Below are positions 8,251 to 17,034 of a stretch of 64,000 nucleotides of DNA, in pieces; position 1 is the first letter of the stretch; the number at the start of each line of letters is the position of its first letter. A program made the position numbers and the translations under genes. A model generated the notes under the pieces. That model was given only the letters and a program-made list of their open reading frames with translations. It did no database searches and was not told where the DNA came from. Origin of the DNA: Gilliamella sp. Pra-s52 (lineage in GTDB: Bacteria > Pseudomonadota > Gammaproteobacteria > Enterobacterales > Orbaceae); NCBI RefSeq assembly GCF_009795805.1, contig NZ_WTEY01000001.1, forward strand, positions 248,001-312,000. Reading direction: 5' to 3'.

Positions 8251-8739
8251 TTATAATGTTATTGGGAGTTTTACCTTTTTATTTTGTTTTTCAATTTTAA
8301 ACTTATTTAATAAGTATTCTTTTTCTTTTAAATTACATTTTTTAGTAATTTCACTTCTATTAAAATATAAAAAACTTCCAATTTTATAACATGTTAACTT
8401 TAATTCTTTATTTTCAAAAAATTCTTTACTTTTATTAAGTAATATAATTGCTTCTTTTTTTGTTATTAAATTTTCTAAAATTATTTTTTCATTAACTTCT
8501 TCTTTATTATTTAAATTAAATATTTTATTATTTGTATACATAGCAACTAATCGTTGATTTTCTAGCCATTCCTCTATTTCTACCCTTTTAAATCTGCTAT
8601 TTTTCCCAATTTTTATTTTTTTTGGAAAGTCAATATCAGGATTTTTACAATATTTATCTATAGTTCTTCTTGTTATTTTTAATAAATTTTCTACATCATT
8701 TACTGTTAATAATTCTATATTTTTATATTCTTCCATCAT
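8251..8739 (-). CDS. AlpA/excisionase-like protein with two helix-turn-helix units
   Basis: A 162-residue protein. Residues about 8-60 (LLTVNDVENLLKITRRTIDKY to FKRVEIEEWLENQR) match the AlpA/MerR-like winged helix of phage and island excisionases. Residues about 88-132 (LITKKEAIILLNKS to LYFNRSEI) look like a second, weaker copy of the same fold. Family members bind att DNA or activate the integrase promoter and so control excision. It lies 44 bases downstream of the integrase on the same strand, fitting an int-xis type unit. Either of the first two ATG codons could be used. Confidence 0.7.
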   Translation of the reverse strand: MMEEYKNIELLTVNDVENLLKITRRTIDKYCKNPDIDFPKKIKIGKNSRFKRVEIEEWLENQRLVAMYTNNKIFNLNNKEEVNEKIILENLITKKEAIILLNKSKEFFENKELKLTCYKIGSFLYFNRSEITKKCNLKEKEYLLNKFKIEKQNKKVKLPITL

Positions 8740-8783
8740 ATATACAAAAACCTTTTAAAACTTTGTAAATTAATTAAATGTAA

Positions 8784-9992
8784 TTAAAAAATAGAAAATT
8801 TACCAGCGTTTTTTATGTAATCAGCCCACCACTCCAACATTTCACGCCGTTTATCTAAATAAAGAGCTTTATTATAAGTTGCTCGAACAGTGTTTTTATC
8901 TACATGCGCTAACGATAATTCAATAATGTCAGGATTAAATAAACCGCTTTCGTTTAACGCAGTACTTGCTAAACTTCTAAAACCATGCGCAACTAAAATA
9001 CCTTTATAACCAAGCCTTTTTAAAGCGTTATTAGCTGTTTCCAAGCTTATATGCCCTGATTTTGTTTTAGTACTACTAAAAACATAGTTATTTTTAAAAT
9101 CAGCTTCTTTCATTTCATTTAATATATTAATGGCAAGTTCGGGTAATGGAACGATGTGATCACGGCGCATTTTCATTTTTTTAGCTTTAATAGTCCATAT
9201 TTTGTTTTCAAAATCGATCTCGCTCCATTCGCATTTAACAGCTTCAGCAGGGCGAGATAAGGTAATTAGCTGGAAATACATCAAAAGCTTCGTAGAACGC
9301 TCTAAATTCGCATTATTAACCGTTTTTAAGATATTTGGTAGCTCAGCAGGGGGCAGGGTAGGGCGTGGCGTTGGTGTGTGCGTAGGTAATATCTTTTTTA
9401 AGTGTTGTATTTTGTTATACTCAATATAATTTTTAATAACAGCAAAATCAAAAACATTATTTAAGTATTCACATAATCTTTTTATTAAATCAGTTTTTCC
9501 ACAACTTTTAATTAATTCATCAAAATCGGTTGCTTTACAGTCTTTTATTTGTTTATGTGCTAATTCAATATCTTTATTTAAAATATATTTTGTAAAAGAA
9601 CTTTCTATTTTTCTCAAGTGTTTTTCGGTCACTTTATTTTCTTGCTTTTTTAACTCAAACCATTCTTTAAATACATTCCTTAATTGCGATGCTTCATTAC
9701 CTATTTTTTTTAGCTCTTCATTTTTTTCAAAAGCCATCGGATCTATTTTTTCTTTTAACAAATCTAAATATTGTTGTTTCTTTACTCTCACATCAGCAAA
9801 ACTTACAGCAGGATATTTTCCCAAGCTCATCATTTTTTGTTTTTTAGTTATTGGATGTACATATTTAAAACGCCACAACTTAGCACCAGTTGTTTTAACT
9901 AATAAATATAATCCATCCCCATCATTTAAGTAATAATCTTTATTTTTAGGTTTAGCATTACGCAAATTTAAATCTAGCAATTTCTTTTTCAT
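8784..9992 (-). CDS. P4-type tyrosine integrase next to tRNA-Arg
   Basis: A 402-residue site-specific recombinase. The N-terminal domain (DYYLNDGDGLYLLVKTTGAKLW) is the DUF4102-type arm-binding domain of P4-like integrases, followed by a SAM-like core-binding domain and a catalytic domain. Catalytic residues visible are R in LSRPAEAVKCEW, the HGFRSLAST box, H in LAHVDKN, and tyrosine in ATYNKALY. It integrates elements into tRNA 3' ends, and the nearest tRNA 3' end is about 200 bases upstream of its start. The protein is full length and appears intact. Confidence 0.93.
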   Translation of the reverse strand: MKKKLLDLNLRNAKPKNKDYYLNDGDGLYLLVKTTGAKLWRFKYVHPITKKQKMMSLGKYPAVSFADVRVKKQQYLDLLKEKIDPMAFEKNEELKKIGNEASQLRNVFKEWFELKKQENKVTEKHLRKIESSFTKYILNKDIELAHKQIKDCKATDFDELIKSCGKTDLIKRLCEYLNNVFDFAVIKNYIEYNKIQHLKKILPTHTPTPRPTLPPAELPNILKTVNNANLERSTKLLMYFQLITLSRPAEAVKCEWSEIDFENKIWTIKAKKMKMRRDHIVPLPELAINILNEMKEADFKNNYVFSSTKTKSGHISLETANNALKRLGYKGILVAHGFRSLASTALNESGLFNPDIIELSLAHVDKNTVRATYNKALYLDKRREMLEWWADYIKNAGKFSIF

Positions 9993-10017
9993 TATATTAT
10001 TTATCCGTTTTTAAAAG

Positions 10018-10081
10018 ATATACAAAAAAACAACTTAAAAACGAGTATAACTCTTAAAATATACAAAATAAATATACAAAA
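10018..10081. repeat. Direct repeats ATATACAAAA between integrase and tRNA
   Basis: Identical copies of ATATACAAAA are at 10018, 10059 and 10072, in the same orientation and within 130 bases upstream of the integrase start. A fourth copy is at 8740, just ahead of the AlpA-like gene. Their place between int and the tRNA end suits arm-type integrase sites or AlpA-like binding sites. Binding is inferred. Confidence 0.5.
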
Positions 10082-10190
10082 AAGCATGCTTAGTGCTTCT
10101 CAAGTGTTCCTTTTAGTTCTCATTAAACTTAAATAAATTGTTATTTTTTAATTGGTTACAACGAATTGAAAAGGGTTTGTAAGTAGTGAA

Positions 10191-10215
10191 TGGCGCACCC
10201 GAAGGGATTCGAACC
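10191..10215. other. Probable attachment-site core at the tRNA-Arg 3' end
   Basis: This is the acceptor and T-arm end of the tRNA-Arg that borders the island. Its acceptor 3' strand (CGGGTGC, discriminator G) differs from that of the two neighbouring tRNA-Arg copies (CGGATGC, discriminator A), while the T-arm is identical. That pattern fits replacement of the tRNA end by element DNA at integration. The matching second att site lies outside the window. Confidence 0.5.
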
Positions 10216-10267
10216 CCTGACCGCTCGGTTCGAAGCCGAGTGCTCTATCCAGCTGAGCTACGGATGC
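10191..10267 (-). tRNA. tRNA-Arg, anticodon TCG
   Basis: A 77-nt cloverleaf including encoded CCA. The anticodon stem closes a CTTCGAA loop, giving anticodon TCG (codons CGA and perhaps CGG). It differs from the two copies beside it, which have CTACGAA (ACG). The acceptor stem pairs GCATCCG with CGGGTGC, including one T-G wobble. It is the last tRNA of the transcript and the island's insertion site. Confidence 0.93.
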
Positions 10268-10286
10268 GTGTAAGTTCGTTAAAAAG

Positions 10287-10363
10287 TGGTGCATCCGAAG
10301 GGATTCGAACCCCTGACCGCCCGGTTCGTAGCCGGGTACTCTATCCAGCTGAGCTACGGATGC
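10287..10363 (-). tRNA. tRNA-Arg, anticodon ACG
   Basis: A 77-nt cloverleaf with encoded CCA and anticodon loop CTACGAA. The ACG anticodon is normally edited to ICG to read CGT, CGC and CGA. It is identical to the next copy in its visible arms and is one of three tRNA-Arg genes in a row, as in the E. coli argVYZQ cluster. Confidence 0.96.
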
Positions 10364-10381
10364 GTTTTGAATTTTTTAAAA

Positions 10382-10458
10382 TGGTGCATCCGAAGGGATT
10401 CGAACCCCTGACCGCCCGGTTCGTAGCCGGGTACTCTATCCAGCTGAGCTACGGATGC
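10382..10458 (-). tRNA. tRNA-Arg, anticodon ACG
   Basis: A second tRNA-Arg(ACG), 77 nt with CCA encoded, 18 bases from its neighbour and 19 bases from the tRNA-Ser. Short spacers of this size imply one polycistronic tRNA precursor on the minus strand. Confidence 0.96.
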
Positions 10459-10477
10459 ATATTTTAAATTTTTAAAA

Positions 10478-10570
10478 TGGCGGTGAGAGAGGGATTCGAA
10501 CCCTCGATGCAGTTTTTGACCGCATACTCCCTTAGCAGGGGAGCGCCTTCAGCCTCTCGGCCATCTCACC
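10478..10570 (-). tRNA. serV: tRNA-Ser, anticodon GCT
   Basis: A 93-nt class II tRNA with long variable arm and encoded CCA. The anticodon loop CTGCTAA gives GCT (codons AGC and AGT). It is the first gene of the tRNA transcript and lies next to csrA, the same order as serV-argV in E. coli. Confidence 0.95.
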
Positions 10571-10691
10571 AAGACATTATGACTTTTTGAACAACAAAAT
10601 CATAATGTGTGGCGCACATATTACTTTTTACAAAAAATAAGTCAAACATTTTTTTGCTTATGCGTGCTGGTTGTTTATTTACTGCCCAATA

Positions 10692-10892
10692 TTACCCTTT
10701 GGGCTCGGGGAATTCATCATTTGAATCTTGTGTCTGATGAATTCTGTTATATATCTCTTCTCTATGAATAGAAACATCTTTAGGTGCATTAATACCAACT
10801 CTGACTTGATTGCCTTTTACGCCTAAGACGGTAATAACTACATCATCCCCAATTATTAGTGTTTCACCTACTCTCCTAGTTAAAATTAACAT
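10692..10892 (-). CDS. csrA: Carbon storage regulator CsrA
   Basis: A 66-residue RNA-binding dimer that binds GGA motifs in mRNA leaders and controls translation of carbon-storage, motility and biofilm genes. The N-terminal [18 protein letters not shown] strand, with Arg6 and Arg7, and the [17 protein letters not shown] segment with the RNA-contacting arginine are fully conserved. Its C-terminal tail is slightly longer than in E. coli (61 residues). It sits between alaS and the tRNA-Ser gene, the ancestral gammaproteobacterial order. Confidence 0.97.
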   Translation of the reverse strand: MLILTRRVGETLIIGDDVVITVLGVKGNQVRVGINAPKDVSIHREEIYNRIHQTQDSNDEFPEPKG

Positions 10893-11030
10893 TAGATCTC
10901 CTAATATCAGTTAAGTATATATCCAAACTATTTTAAGATATAGCTTCGTCAGCCTCCATCCATAAGAATGTAAGACGGAATTTACAGAAAAACTCTAATA
11001 TTTAATTAACAAACACTTGAGTATATATGG

Positions 11031-13664
11031 CTAACTTGCTTGTAATTTGTTACTGATTTCCTTTTTCACAGAAGACAACGCTTCTGGTAATGCCGAGAGA
11101 TCCATTCCACCTGCTTGAGCAAAATCAGGCCGCCCACCACCTTTACCACCTATTTTCAATGCTAGCTGAGAAACTAGTTCACCAGCTTTAATATTTTTGA
11201 TTAAATCATTAGTTACACCGGCAGCTAAATTGATTTTTCCATCGTTGACAGCCGCTAAAATAATTACAGCTGTTTTTAATTGATTTTTAAGATCATCAAT
11301 CATAGTGCGTAATACTTTTGCTTCAATGTTATCAAGTTTGGCAATAAGTATATTGGTGTTGTTAATTTTTTCGCATTGGTTAAGTAATTGAGCACTTTCT
11401 TGACTAGCTTTTTGTGCTTTTAATTGTTCAATTGTTTTCTCAAGTTGTTTAGTTTGATCAAATAATTGTTCAATACGCGCTAAAACTGCAGACTTGTCAC
11501 TTTTAACAATTTGTCCAATCTGAGTCAATAAATTTGATTCATTATGTATTAGATCCATTGCATTTTGCCCTGAGGTCGCTTCAATACGGCGTACACCAGA
11601 TGCAATGCTTGATTCTGATACTATTTTAAATAAACCAATATCACCTGTTCTATCTACGTGAGTACCGCCACAAAGTTCGATTGAAAAATCGCCCATAGTA
11701 AGCACTCGTACTATATCGTCATATTTTTCACCAAATAGTGCCATAGCACCTTTGTTTTTTGCTTCCTTGATTGGCATAAGTTCAATATCAACCGGTAAAT
11801 TACGACGAATTTGTCGGTTAACAAGGTTTTCTATTTCAATAATTTGTTCTTGCGTTATCGCTTGGTTATGTGAAAAGTCAAAACGCAGATAGTTATCATT
11901 GACTAAAGATCCTTTTTGATGAACATGATTACCTAAAATACGTTGTAATGCAGCTTGTAATAGATGTGTAGCTGAATGATTGCGACGAATTCGTTCACGT
12001 AGTTCAATGTCAATTGCCGCTGTAACTGTGTCTCCAACTTTTAAAGAGCCTTTAACGATGTTACCTATATGCCCAATACTTTTACCATATTTTTGGCTAT
12101 CTAAAACAGTAAATTCAACATTTGCAGTTGTTAATAAGCCTTTATCACCAATTTGGCCACCAGATTCACCATAAAATGGAGTTTTGTCTAGAATGATAAT
12201 GGCTTCATCGCCAGCATGAATACTTTCAATTTTTTGGCCATTTTTAAATATGGCAATAATTTTTCCTGAAGATTCAGTTGCTTGATAACCTAAAAATTCA
12301 GTTTTATCATCAAGTTTTATAACGTTGCTATAATCAACACTAAATGAACTCGATTCACGAGCACGCTTTCTTTGTTCTTCCATGCATTGATTAAAGCCTG
12401 CTTCATCAATAGTGATATTTTTTTCACGGCATACATCTGCGGTTAAATCTAGTGGAAAGCCGTAAGTATCATAAAGTTTAAATGCAACATCACCTGGTAA
12501 TATTTTGTCTGTGATTTTTGTTAACTCTTGATCAAGCAAAAATAATCCACGTTCTAATGTTTTTAAAAATTGCTCTTCTTCTAATTTAAGCGCGTCTTCG
12601 ACCAATTTACGGTTATTAGCTAATTCAACCGCTGCACTTTCCATTACATCAATTAATGGTTTTACAAGTTTGTAGAAAAATATGCCTTTTGCGCCAAGCA
12701 TATGTCCATGTCGCACTGCCCGTCGAATTATTCGGCGTAACACATAACCTCGACCTTCGTTTGAAGGTAATACTCCATCCGAAATGAGGAAAGCACAAGA
12801 GCGGATATGATCAGCAATAACTCGTAGTGATTTATTTTCTAAATCTTTAGTTTGAATAATGTCTGCTGCATCTTTAATTAATTTCTTAAATAGATCTATT
12901 TCATAATTAGAATTAACATGTTGCAAAACAGCCGCAATACGTTCTAGTCCCATTCCTGTATCAACAGATGGTTTAGGTAATGGTTCCATCGTTCCATCAG
13001 GATGACGATTAAATTGCATAAAGACGATGTTCCAAATTTCGATAAATCTATCACCATCTTCTTCAGCACTACCTGGGGGCCCTCCCCAAATGTGATCACC
13101 ATGATCGTAGAAAATTTCGGTACAAGGACCACAAGGACCTGTATCACCCATTTGCCAGAAATTATCAGATGCATATGCTGCGCCTTTATTATCACCAATA
13201 CGAATTATACGTTCTTTAGGAATTCCAATTTCTTTTTCCCAAATTGCATATGCTTCGTCATCTGTTTCATAAACAGTGACAGTAAGTTTATCTTTAGGTA
13301 GATTAAACCATTCTTTACTAGTTAATAATTCCCACGCAAAATGGATTGCATCACGCTTAAAATAGTCTCCGAAACTAAAGTTTCCTAACATTTCGAAAAA
13401 AGTATGATGTCGAGCTGTATAACCAACATTATCTAAATCATTATGTTTACCACCAGCACGGACACAACGTTGTGATGTTGTTGCTCTAGAGTAAGAACGT
13501 TTATCAACACCAAGAAATACATCTTTGAATTGATTCATTCCTGCATTAGTAAACAATAGCGTTGGGTCATTGTGTGGAACAAGGGAACTACTTGAGACAA
13601 CTTCATGTCCTTTGCCACGAAAAAAGTCAAGAAAATTTTGACGAATTTCTGCAGTACTTTTCAT
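11031..13664 (-). CDS. alaS: Alanine--tRNA ligase
   Basis: An 877-residue class II aminoacyl-tRNA synthetase, close to the E. coli length of 876. The N-terminal catalytic domain begins [18 protein letters not shown]. The editing domain carries [11 protein letters not shown] and CGGTH zinc-binding residues near 565 and 665-670, and the C-terminal C-Ala domain ends with [15 protein letters not shown]. It charges tRNA-Ala and clears Ser-tRNA-Ala. It lies between recX and csrA, as in E. coli, each with its own intergenic gap of 140-200 bases. Confidence 0.98.
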   Translation of the reverse strand: MKSTAEIRQNFLDFFRGKGHEVVSSSSLVPHNDPTLLFTNAGMNQFKDVFLGVDKRSYSRATTSQRCVRAGGKHNDLDNVGYTARHHTFFEMLGNFSFGDYFKRDAIHFAWELLTSKEWFNLPKDKLTVTVYETDDEAYAIWEKEIGIPKERIIRIGDNKGAAYASDNFWQMGDTGPCGPCTEIFYDHGDHIWGGPPGSAEEDGDRFIEIWNIVFMQFNRHPDGTMEPLPKPSVDTGMGLERIAAVLQHVNSNYEIDLFKKLIKDAADIIQTKDLENKSLRVIADHIRSCAFLISDGVLPSNEGRGYVLRRIIRRAVRHGHMLGAKGIFFYKLVKPLIDVMESAAVELANNRKLVEDALKLEEEQFLKTLERGLFLLDQELTKITDKILPGDVAFKLYDTYGFPLDLTADVCREKNITIDEAGFNQCMEEQRKRARESSSFSVDYSNVIKLDDKTEFLGYQATESSGKIIAIFKNGQKIESIHAGDEAIIILDKTPFYGESGGQIGDKGLLTTANVEFTVLDSQKYGKSIGHIGNIVKGSLKVGDTVTAAIDIELRERIRRNHSATHLLQAALQRILGNHVHQKGSLVNDNYLRFDFSHNQAITQEQIIEIENLVNRQIRRNLPVDIELMPIKEAKNKGAMALFGEKYDDIVRVLTMGDFSIELCGGTHVDRTGDIGLFKIVSESSIASGVRRIEATSGQNAMDLIHNESNLLTQIGQIVKSDKSAVLARIEQLFDQTKQLEKTIEQLKAQKASQESAQLLNQCEKINNTNILIAKLDNIEAKVLRTMIDDLKNQLKTAVIILAAVNDGKINLAAGVTNDLIKNIKAGELVSQLALKIGGKGGGRPDFAQAGGMDLSALPEALSSVKKEISNKLQAS

Positions 13665-13866
13665 TTATGCTTCCATATAAAACGATAGATTTTTAAACAT
13701 ATTAATATACTCGTTACAACTAAAGTTGAAAAGTAAATATTGTTACTATTGGAGTGGATCTAGTTAATTTTACAAGTAATAAGGAAAAATAAAAAAAGAA
13801 TTAGTGAGTTTTATTTGTAATTATTTTTCTAACTTTTATATACTGCATTGTAGATACTCTCATTAT

Positions 13867-14367
13867 TTAAGTCAATAAATCGTATGCGGTTTTAATATCA
13901 TCTTGTGTATAACCTCTTGCGATCAGAAACTGAATACCTTTTTGTTTTTTATTATTATTTTGTGGTTTGATTTGTTTTAGCTTTTTTAGCAATTGTTCAT
14001 GAGCAATACTTCCCCAGTTGATATCAGACATTTGTAATAGTTGATGGCTTAAATCAGTTGGTAAACCGCGTTGTTTAAGTTCTATTGCGATTTTATATTT
14101 TCCATAACCTTTATTGGCACGCATAACAATATACTTTTCAATGTATTGTTCATCATTGATCCACTTTTGATTGATACAATACCCAATAACATCTTGTATT
14201 TCAGTTTTTAGTTTAGTTAGTTGATCGTGATAATCTTCGTCTAGAGATGATAGTTTTTTAGCAAAAAAAAATGTTATTTTTTGAGATAGTTCATGCGAAG
14301 AGTGATCACGCTGTGCAAGTAGTTGCACAGCTTTATTTAGAATTGATTTATTAAGGTTTTTATTCAT
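13867..14367 (-). CDS. recX: Regulatory protein RecX
   Basis: A 166-residue all-helical protein that inhibits RecA filament growth and ATPase activity. RecX hallmarks include the N-terminal helix repeat with [12 protein letters not shown] and the WINDEQY and [15 protein letters not shown] segments. The start ATG overlaps the end of recA by 8 bases, so it is co-transcribed and translationally coupled, placing it under the same LexA control. Confidence 0.92.
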   Translation of the reverse strand: MNKNLNKSILNKAVQLLAQRDHSSHELSQKITFFFAKKLSSLDEDYHDQLTKLKTEIQDVIGYCINQKWINDEQYIEKYIVMRANKGYGKYKIAIELKQRGLPTDLSHQLLQMSDINWGSIAHEQLLKKLKQIKPQNNNKKQKGIQFLIARGYTQDDIKTAYDLLT

Positions 14368-15412
14368 TATTCAAAATTTCATCTTCTGATGAAATATCTT
14401 CTTCATCTGCTGCAAAAACAGCAGGGCTATTTAGTAGTAAATCGCGTAGCTTAGTTTCAAGCTCTTTAGCAATTTCAGGATGTTCTTGTAAAAATTTAAT
14501 TGAATTAGCTTTTCCTTGACCAACTTTTTCACCATTGTAGCTATACCACGCACCAGCTTTATCTACTAATTTGTTTTTAACTCCTAAATCAATTAGTTCA
14601 CCTTCTTTCGAAATTCCACAACCATAGAGAATTTGGAATTCGGTTTGTCTAAATGGTGCTGCAACTTTGTTTTTAACTACTTTTACTCGAGTATCACTAC
14701 CAATAATATCTTCACCTTCTTTGACTGAACCAATACGACGAATATCAAGACGAACAGAGGCATAAAATTTAAGCGCATTACCACCGGTTGTTGTTTCTGG
14801 ATTGCCAAACATGACACCGATTTTCATACGAATTTGGTTGATAAATACAACTAAACAATTGGCATTTTTAATATTTGCAGTAAGTTTACGTAAAGCTTGT
14901 GACATTAAGCGAGCTTGTAATCCCATATGAGAATCACCCATTTCACCTTCGATTTCAGCTTTTGGTGTTAAAGCTGCAACAGAGTCAACAATAATCACAT
15001 CAACGGCGCCAGAGCGAACTAATGCATCACAAATTTCAAGTGCTTGTTCTCCTGTGTCAGGTTGTGATACTAATAAGTCATTGACTTGTACACCTAATTT
15101 AGCAGCATAAATAGGATCAAGTGCATGTTCAGCATCAATAAATGCGCAAGTTTTACCTTCTTTTTGAGCTTGTGCTATTACTGATAAAGTAAGCGTTGTT
15201 TTACCTGATGATTCTGGCCCAAAAATTTCAACGATCCGACCCATTGGTAAGCCACCAATACCTAATGCAATATCTAACCCTAAAGAACCAGTAGATACGG
15301 CATCCACATCTAACGTTTGAGTATCTCCCAAACGCATAATTGAACCTTTACCAAATTGTTTCTCGATTTGACTTAATGCAGCTGAAAGTGCGCGTTGTTT
15401 GTTTTCGTTCAT
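14360..15412 (-). CDS. recA: DNA recombinase RecA
   Basis: A 350-residue RecA beginning [10 protein letters not shown]. An in-frame TTG 15 bases upstream is a less likely start. Walker A is GPESSGKTT (about 66-74), Walker B region [10 protein letters not shown], and the L2 loop region is [17 protein letters not shown]. RecA forms filaments on single-stranded DNA, drives strand exchange and triggers LexA self-cleavage. The C-terminus is acidic ([10 protein letters not shown]), as usual. A consensus LexA operator lies 38 bases upstream. Confidence 0.98.
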   Translation of the reverse strand: MNENKQRALSAALSQIEKQFGKGSIMRLGDTQTLDVDAVSTGSLGLDIALGIGGLPMGRIVEIFGPESSGKTTLTLSVIAQAQKEGKTCAFIDAEHALDPIYAAKLGVQVNDLLVSQPDTGEQALEICDALVRSGAVDVIIVDSVAALTPKAEIEGEMGDSHMGLQARLMSQALRKLTANIKNANCLVVFINQIRMKIGVMFGNPETTTGGNALKFYASVRLDIRRIGSVKEGEDIIGSDTRVKVVKNKVAAPFRQTEFQILYGCGISKEGELIDLGVKNKLVDKAGAWYSYNGEKVGQGKANSIKFLQEHPEIAKELETKLRDLLLNSPAVFAADEEDISSEDEILNNE

Positions 15413-15449
15413 ATTATAAAATTCCAATGAGTGAGGATGTAGAATATTA

Positions 15450-15469
15450 TACTGTATCGTTATACAGTA
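15450..15469 (-). promoter_or_regulatory. LexA operator (SOS box) of recA
   Basis: TACTGTATCGTTATACAGTA contains the exact CTGT-N8-ACAG consensus and is nearly a perfect palindrome. Its place just before recA shows SOS repression and induction of recA-recX. Confidence 0.95.
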
Positions 15470-15773
15470 TCAAGTTTTTTTTATATACGATAATCATTTA
15501 GTTAGTTATTACAATTTTCTTATGCTTTTTATAACTAACTCAGTTTTTATAATAACTGAAACTAACAAATGGTGATAAAATATTGGTATTCAAGATTAAA
15601 TCTATTAGATTATCTTATTAATTTTTCAATTATGCTCTTTGACCAGATGTGTTTCTTATTAGTTGTTATTATTCTTCGACTAACTGTTTAAAATAATTTA
15701 TTAGTTTTTGCGTTTCAATGTTATTCTAACTTGAATATTTTTGTTGATTAAAGATATCGAATAAAGGGAAATA
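15470..15773. promoter_or_regulatory. Intergenic region between divergent recA and pqiA
   Basis: About 300 bases of AT-rich DNA with no gene. It must carry the recA promoter near the LexA box and the promoter of pqiABC. No second operator was recognised. Confidence 0.4.
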
Positions 15774-17027
15774 ATGGCCATTGATAAGCAACATTATGTT
15801 TTATGCTCACACTGTGATTTGGTCGTAGAATTATCTGATATAATGATAGGGCACAAAGCTGTTTGTCCTCGTTGTAATACAACATTAGTCAAAAATAATC
15901 ATGATATGAAGTTTAGATCTGCCATGTATGCAGTTTGTTCGTTGATTATGATTGTTGTTGCTTTCGGTTTTATCTTTATTGATATTCGTCTTGTGGGTAA
16001 TTTTATTGGCGTTAGTGTATTAGATATACCTAAAACCCTTTTTTTTGATAAATATGGTTATATTTCTGCACTTTTTATCTTATTTGTTTTGCTTTTTCCT
16101 ATAGTAAATTTATCAATTATCACCTTACTTTGTTCTAAATTACGATTAACAAAGTACCGAAAGCGAGATTTACTTATTGTTTATGAAAAGTTTCAACATT
16201 GGTGTATGCCTGAAATCTTTCTTGTTGGGATTTTAGTCAGTTTTGTTAAATTAATGAGTTATGGCAGCATTGGTGTTACTAACTCGTTTTTTGCATTTTG
16301 CTTATTTGTCTTTTTTTATATCAAGTCGTTAGTTATTTTTTCACCAGAAATTATTTGGAACGAAATTCACCGTAATAATTTTTCTTCTAATACGTTAAAA
16401 GCAGGTAAAACCGGAATAAGTCAAAATTTAAAATTATGCAATTGTTGTCAGGCTATATTACCTATAAATTATAAAAAGTGTCCTCGGTGTAAACAAAAAA
16501 GTAAAATTAGAAATCGAGATAAAATACAATGGACTATAGCGTTATTGGTAACATCATTAATTCTTTATATTCCCGCTAATTTATTTGGTATTATGATAAC
16601 TGTTGTTTTTGGTGCACCATCAACTTCAACCATTATTGATGGTGTTATTTATATGTGGCAATCAGGTGATGTTCCTGTTGCGCTTATTATTTTTATTGCA
16701 AGTGTTGTGATTCCGATTTTAAAAATTATTTCGCTTAGTTGGCTTTGTTATTTTGCACTAGCAGTAAAGCAAAAAAATAAGCGTAATTGCATAAAAATGA
16801 AAAAATTATATACTGCTGTTGAATTCATAGGTAAATGGTCAATGATAGATATATTTGTGGTTTCAGTTATTTGTTCTTTAGTTAGAAATCAACAAATGAT
16901 GGGGGTTTACCCTGATATTGGTGTTACATTTTTTGCAAATGTCGTTATTATCACAATGATTGCATCACAGAAATTTGATCCTCGTTTAATTTGGGATCGT
17001 CCGCAAAATAAAAAAATAGGTCAATAG
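15774..17027 (+). CDS. pqiA: PqiA, membrane component of the PqiABC lipid transport system
   Basis: A 417-residue protein, the same length as E. coli PqiA. It has two zinc-ribbon units, CSHC...CPRC (residues about 12-35) and CNCC...CPRC (about 222-240), each followed by a four-helix membrane domain. PqiA family proteins (LetA/PqiA) work with MCE proteins to move lipids between the inner and outer membranes. The start has AGGGAAAT upstream. pqiB begins 7 bases after its stop codon. Confidence 0.95.
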   Translation: MAIDKQHYVLCSHCDLVVELSDIMIGHKAVCPRCNTTLVKNNHDMKFRSAMYAVCSLIMIVVAFGFIFIDIRLVGNFIGVSVLDIPKTLFFDKYGYISALFILFVLLFPIVNLSIITLLCSKLRLTKYRKRDLLIVYEKFQHWCMPEIFLVGILVSFVKLMSYGSIGVTNSFFAFCLFVFFYIKSLVIFSPEIIWNEIHRNNFSSNTLKAGKTGISQNLKLCNCCQAILPINYKKCPRCKQKSKIRNRDKIQWTIALLVTSLILYIPANLFGIMITVVFGAPSTSTIIDGVIYMWQSGDVPVALIIFIASVVIPILKIISLSWLCYFALAVKQKNKRNCIKMKKLYTAVEFIGKWSMIDIFVVSVICSLVRNQQMMGVYPDIGVTFFANVVIITMIASQKFDPRLIWDRPQNKKIGQ

Positions 17028-17034
17028 GAACAAT

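Larger units (their letters stand above)
1..10215. mobile_element. Integrated conjugative-type element or genomic island, right-hand part
   Basis: The segment runs from the window start to the 3' end of a tRNA-Arg gene and is extremely AT-rich. It contains a P4-type integrase next to the tRNA, an AlpA-like protein, a DotA/TraY-like protein, a RepB-type primase and a second tyrosine recombinase. Its genes share ribosome binding sites of the form AAAAGAGG. Integrase beside a tRNA 3' end is the usual layout of islands and ICEs. The left boundary is not in the window, so size and full conjugation gene set are unknown. No relaxase or coupling protein is visible here. Confidence 0.8.

Noticed and set aside
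10186-10467. Open frame reading EGIRTPDRPVRSRVLYPAELR several times on the plus strand
   Set aside because: It is antisense to three tRNA-Arg genes. This peptide is a known false gene arising from such tRNA repeats.
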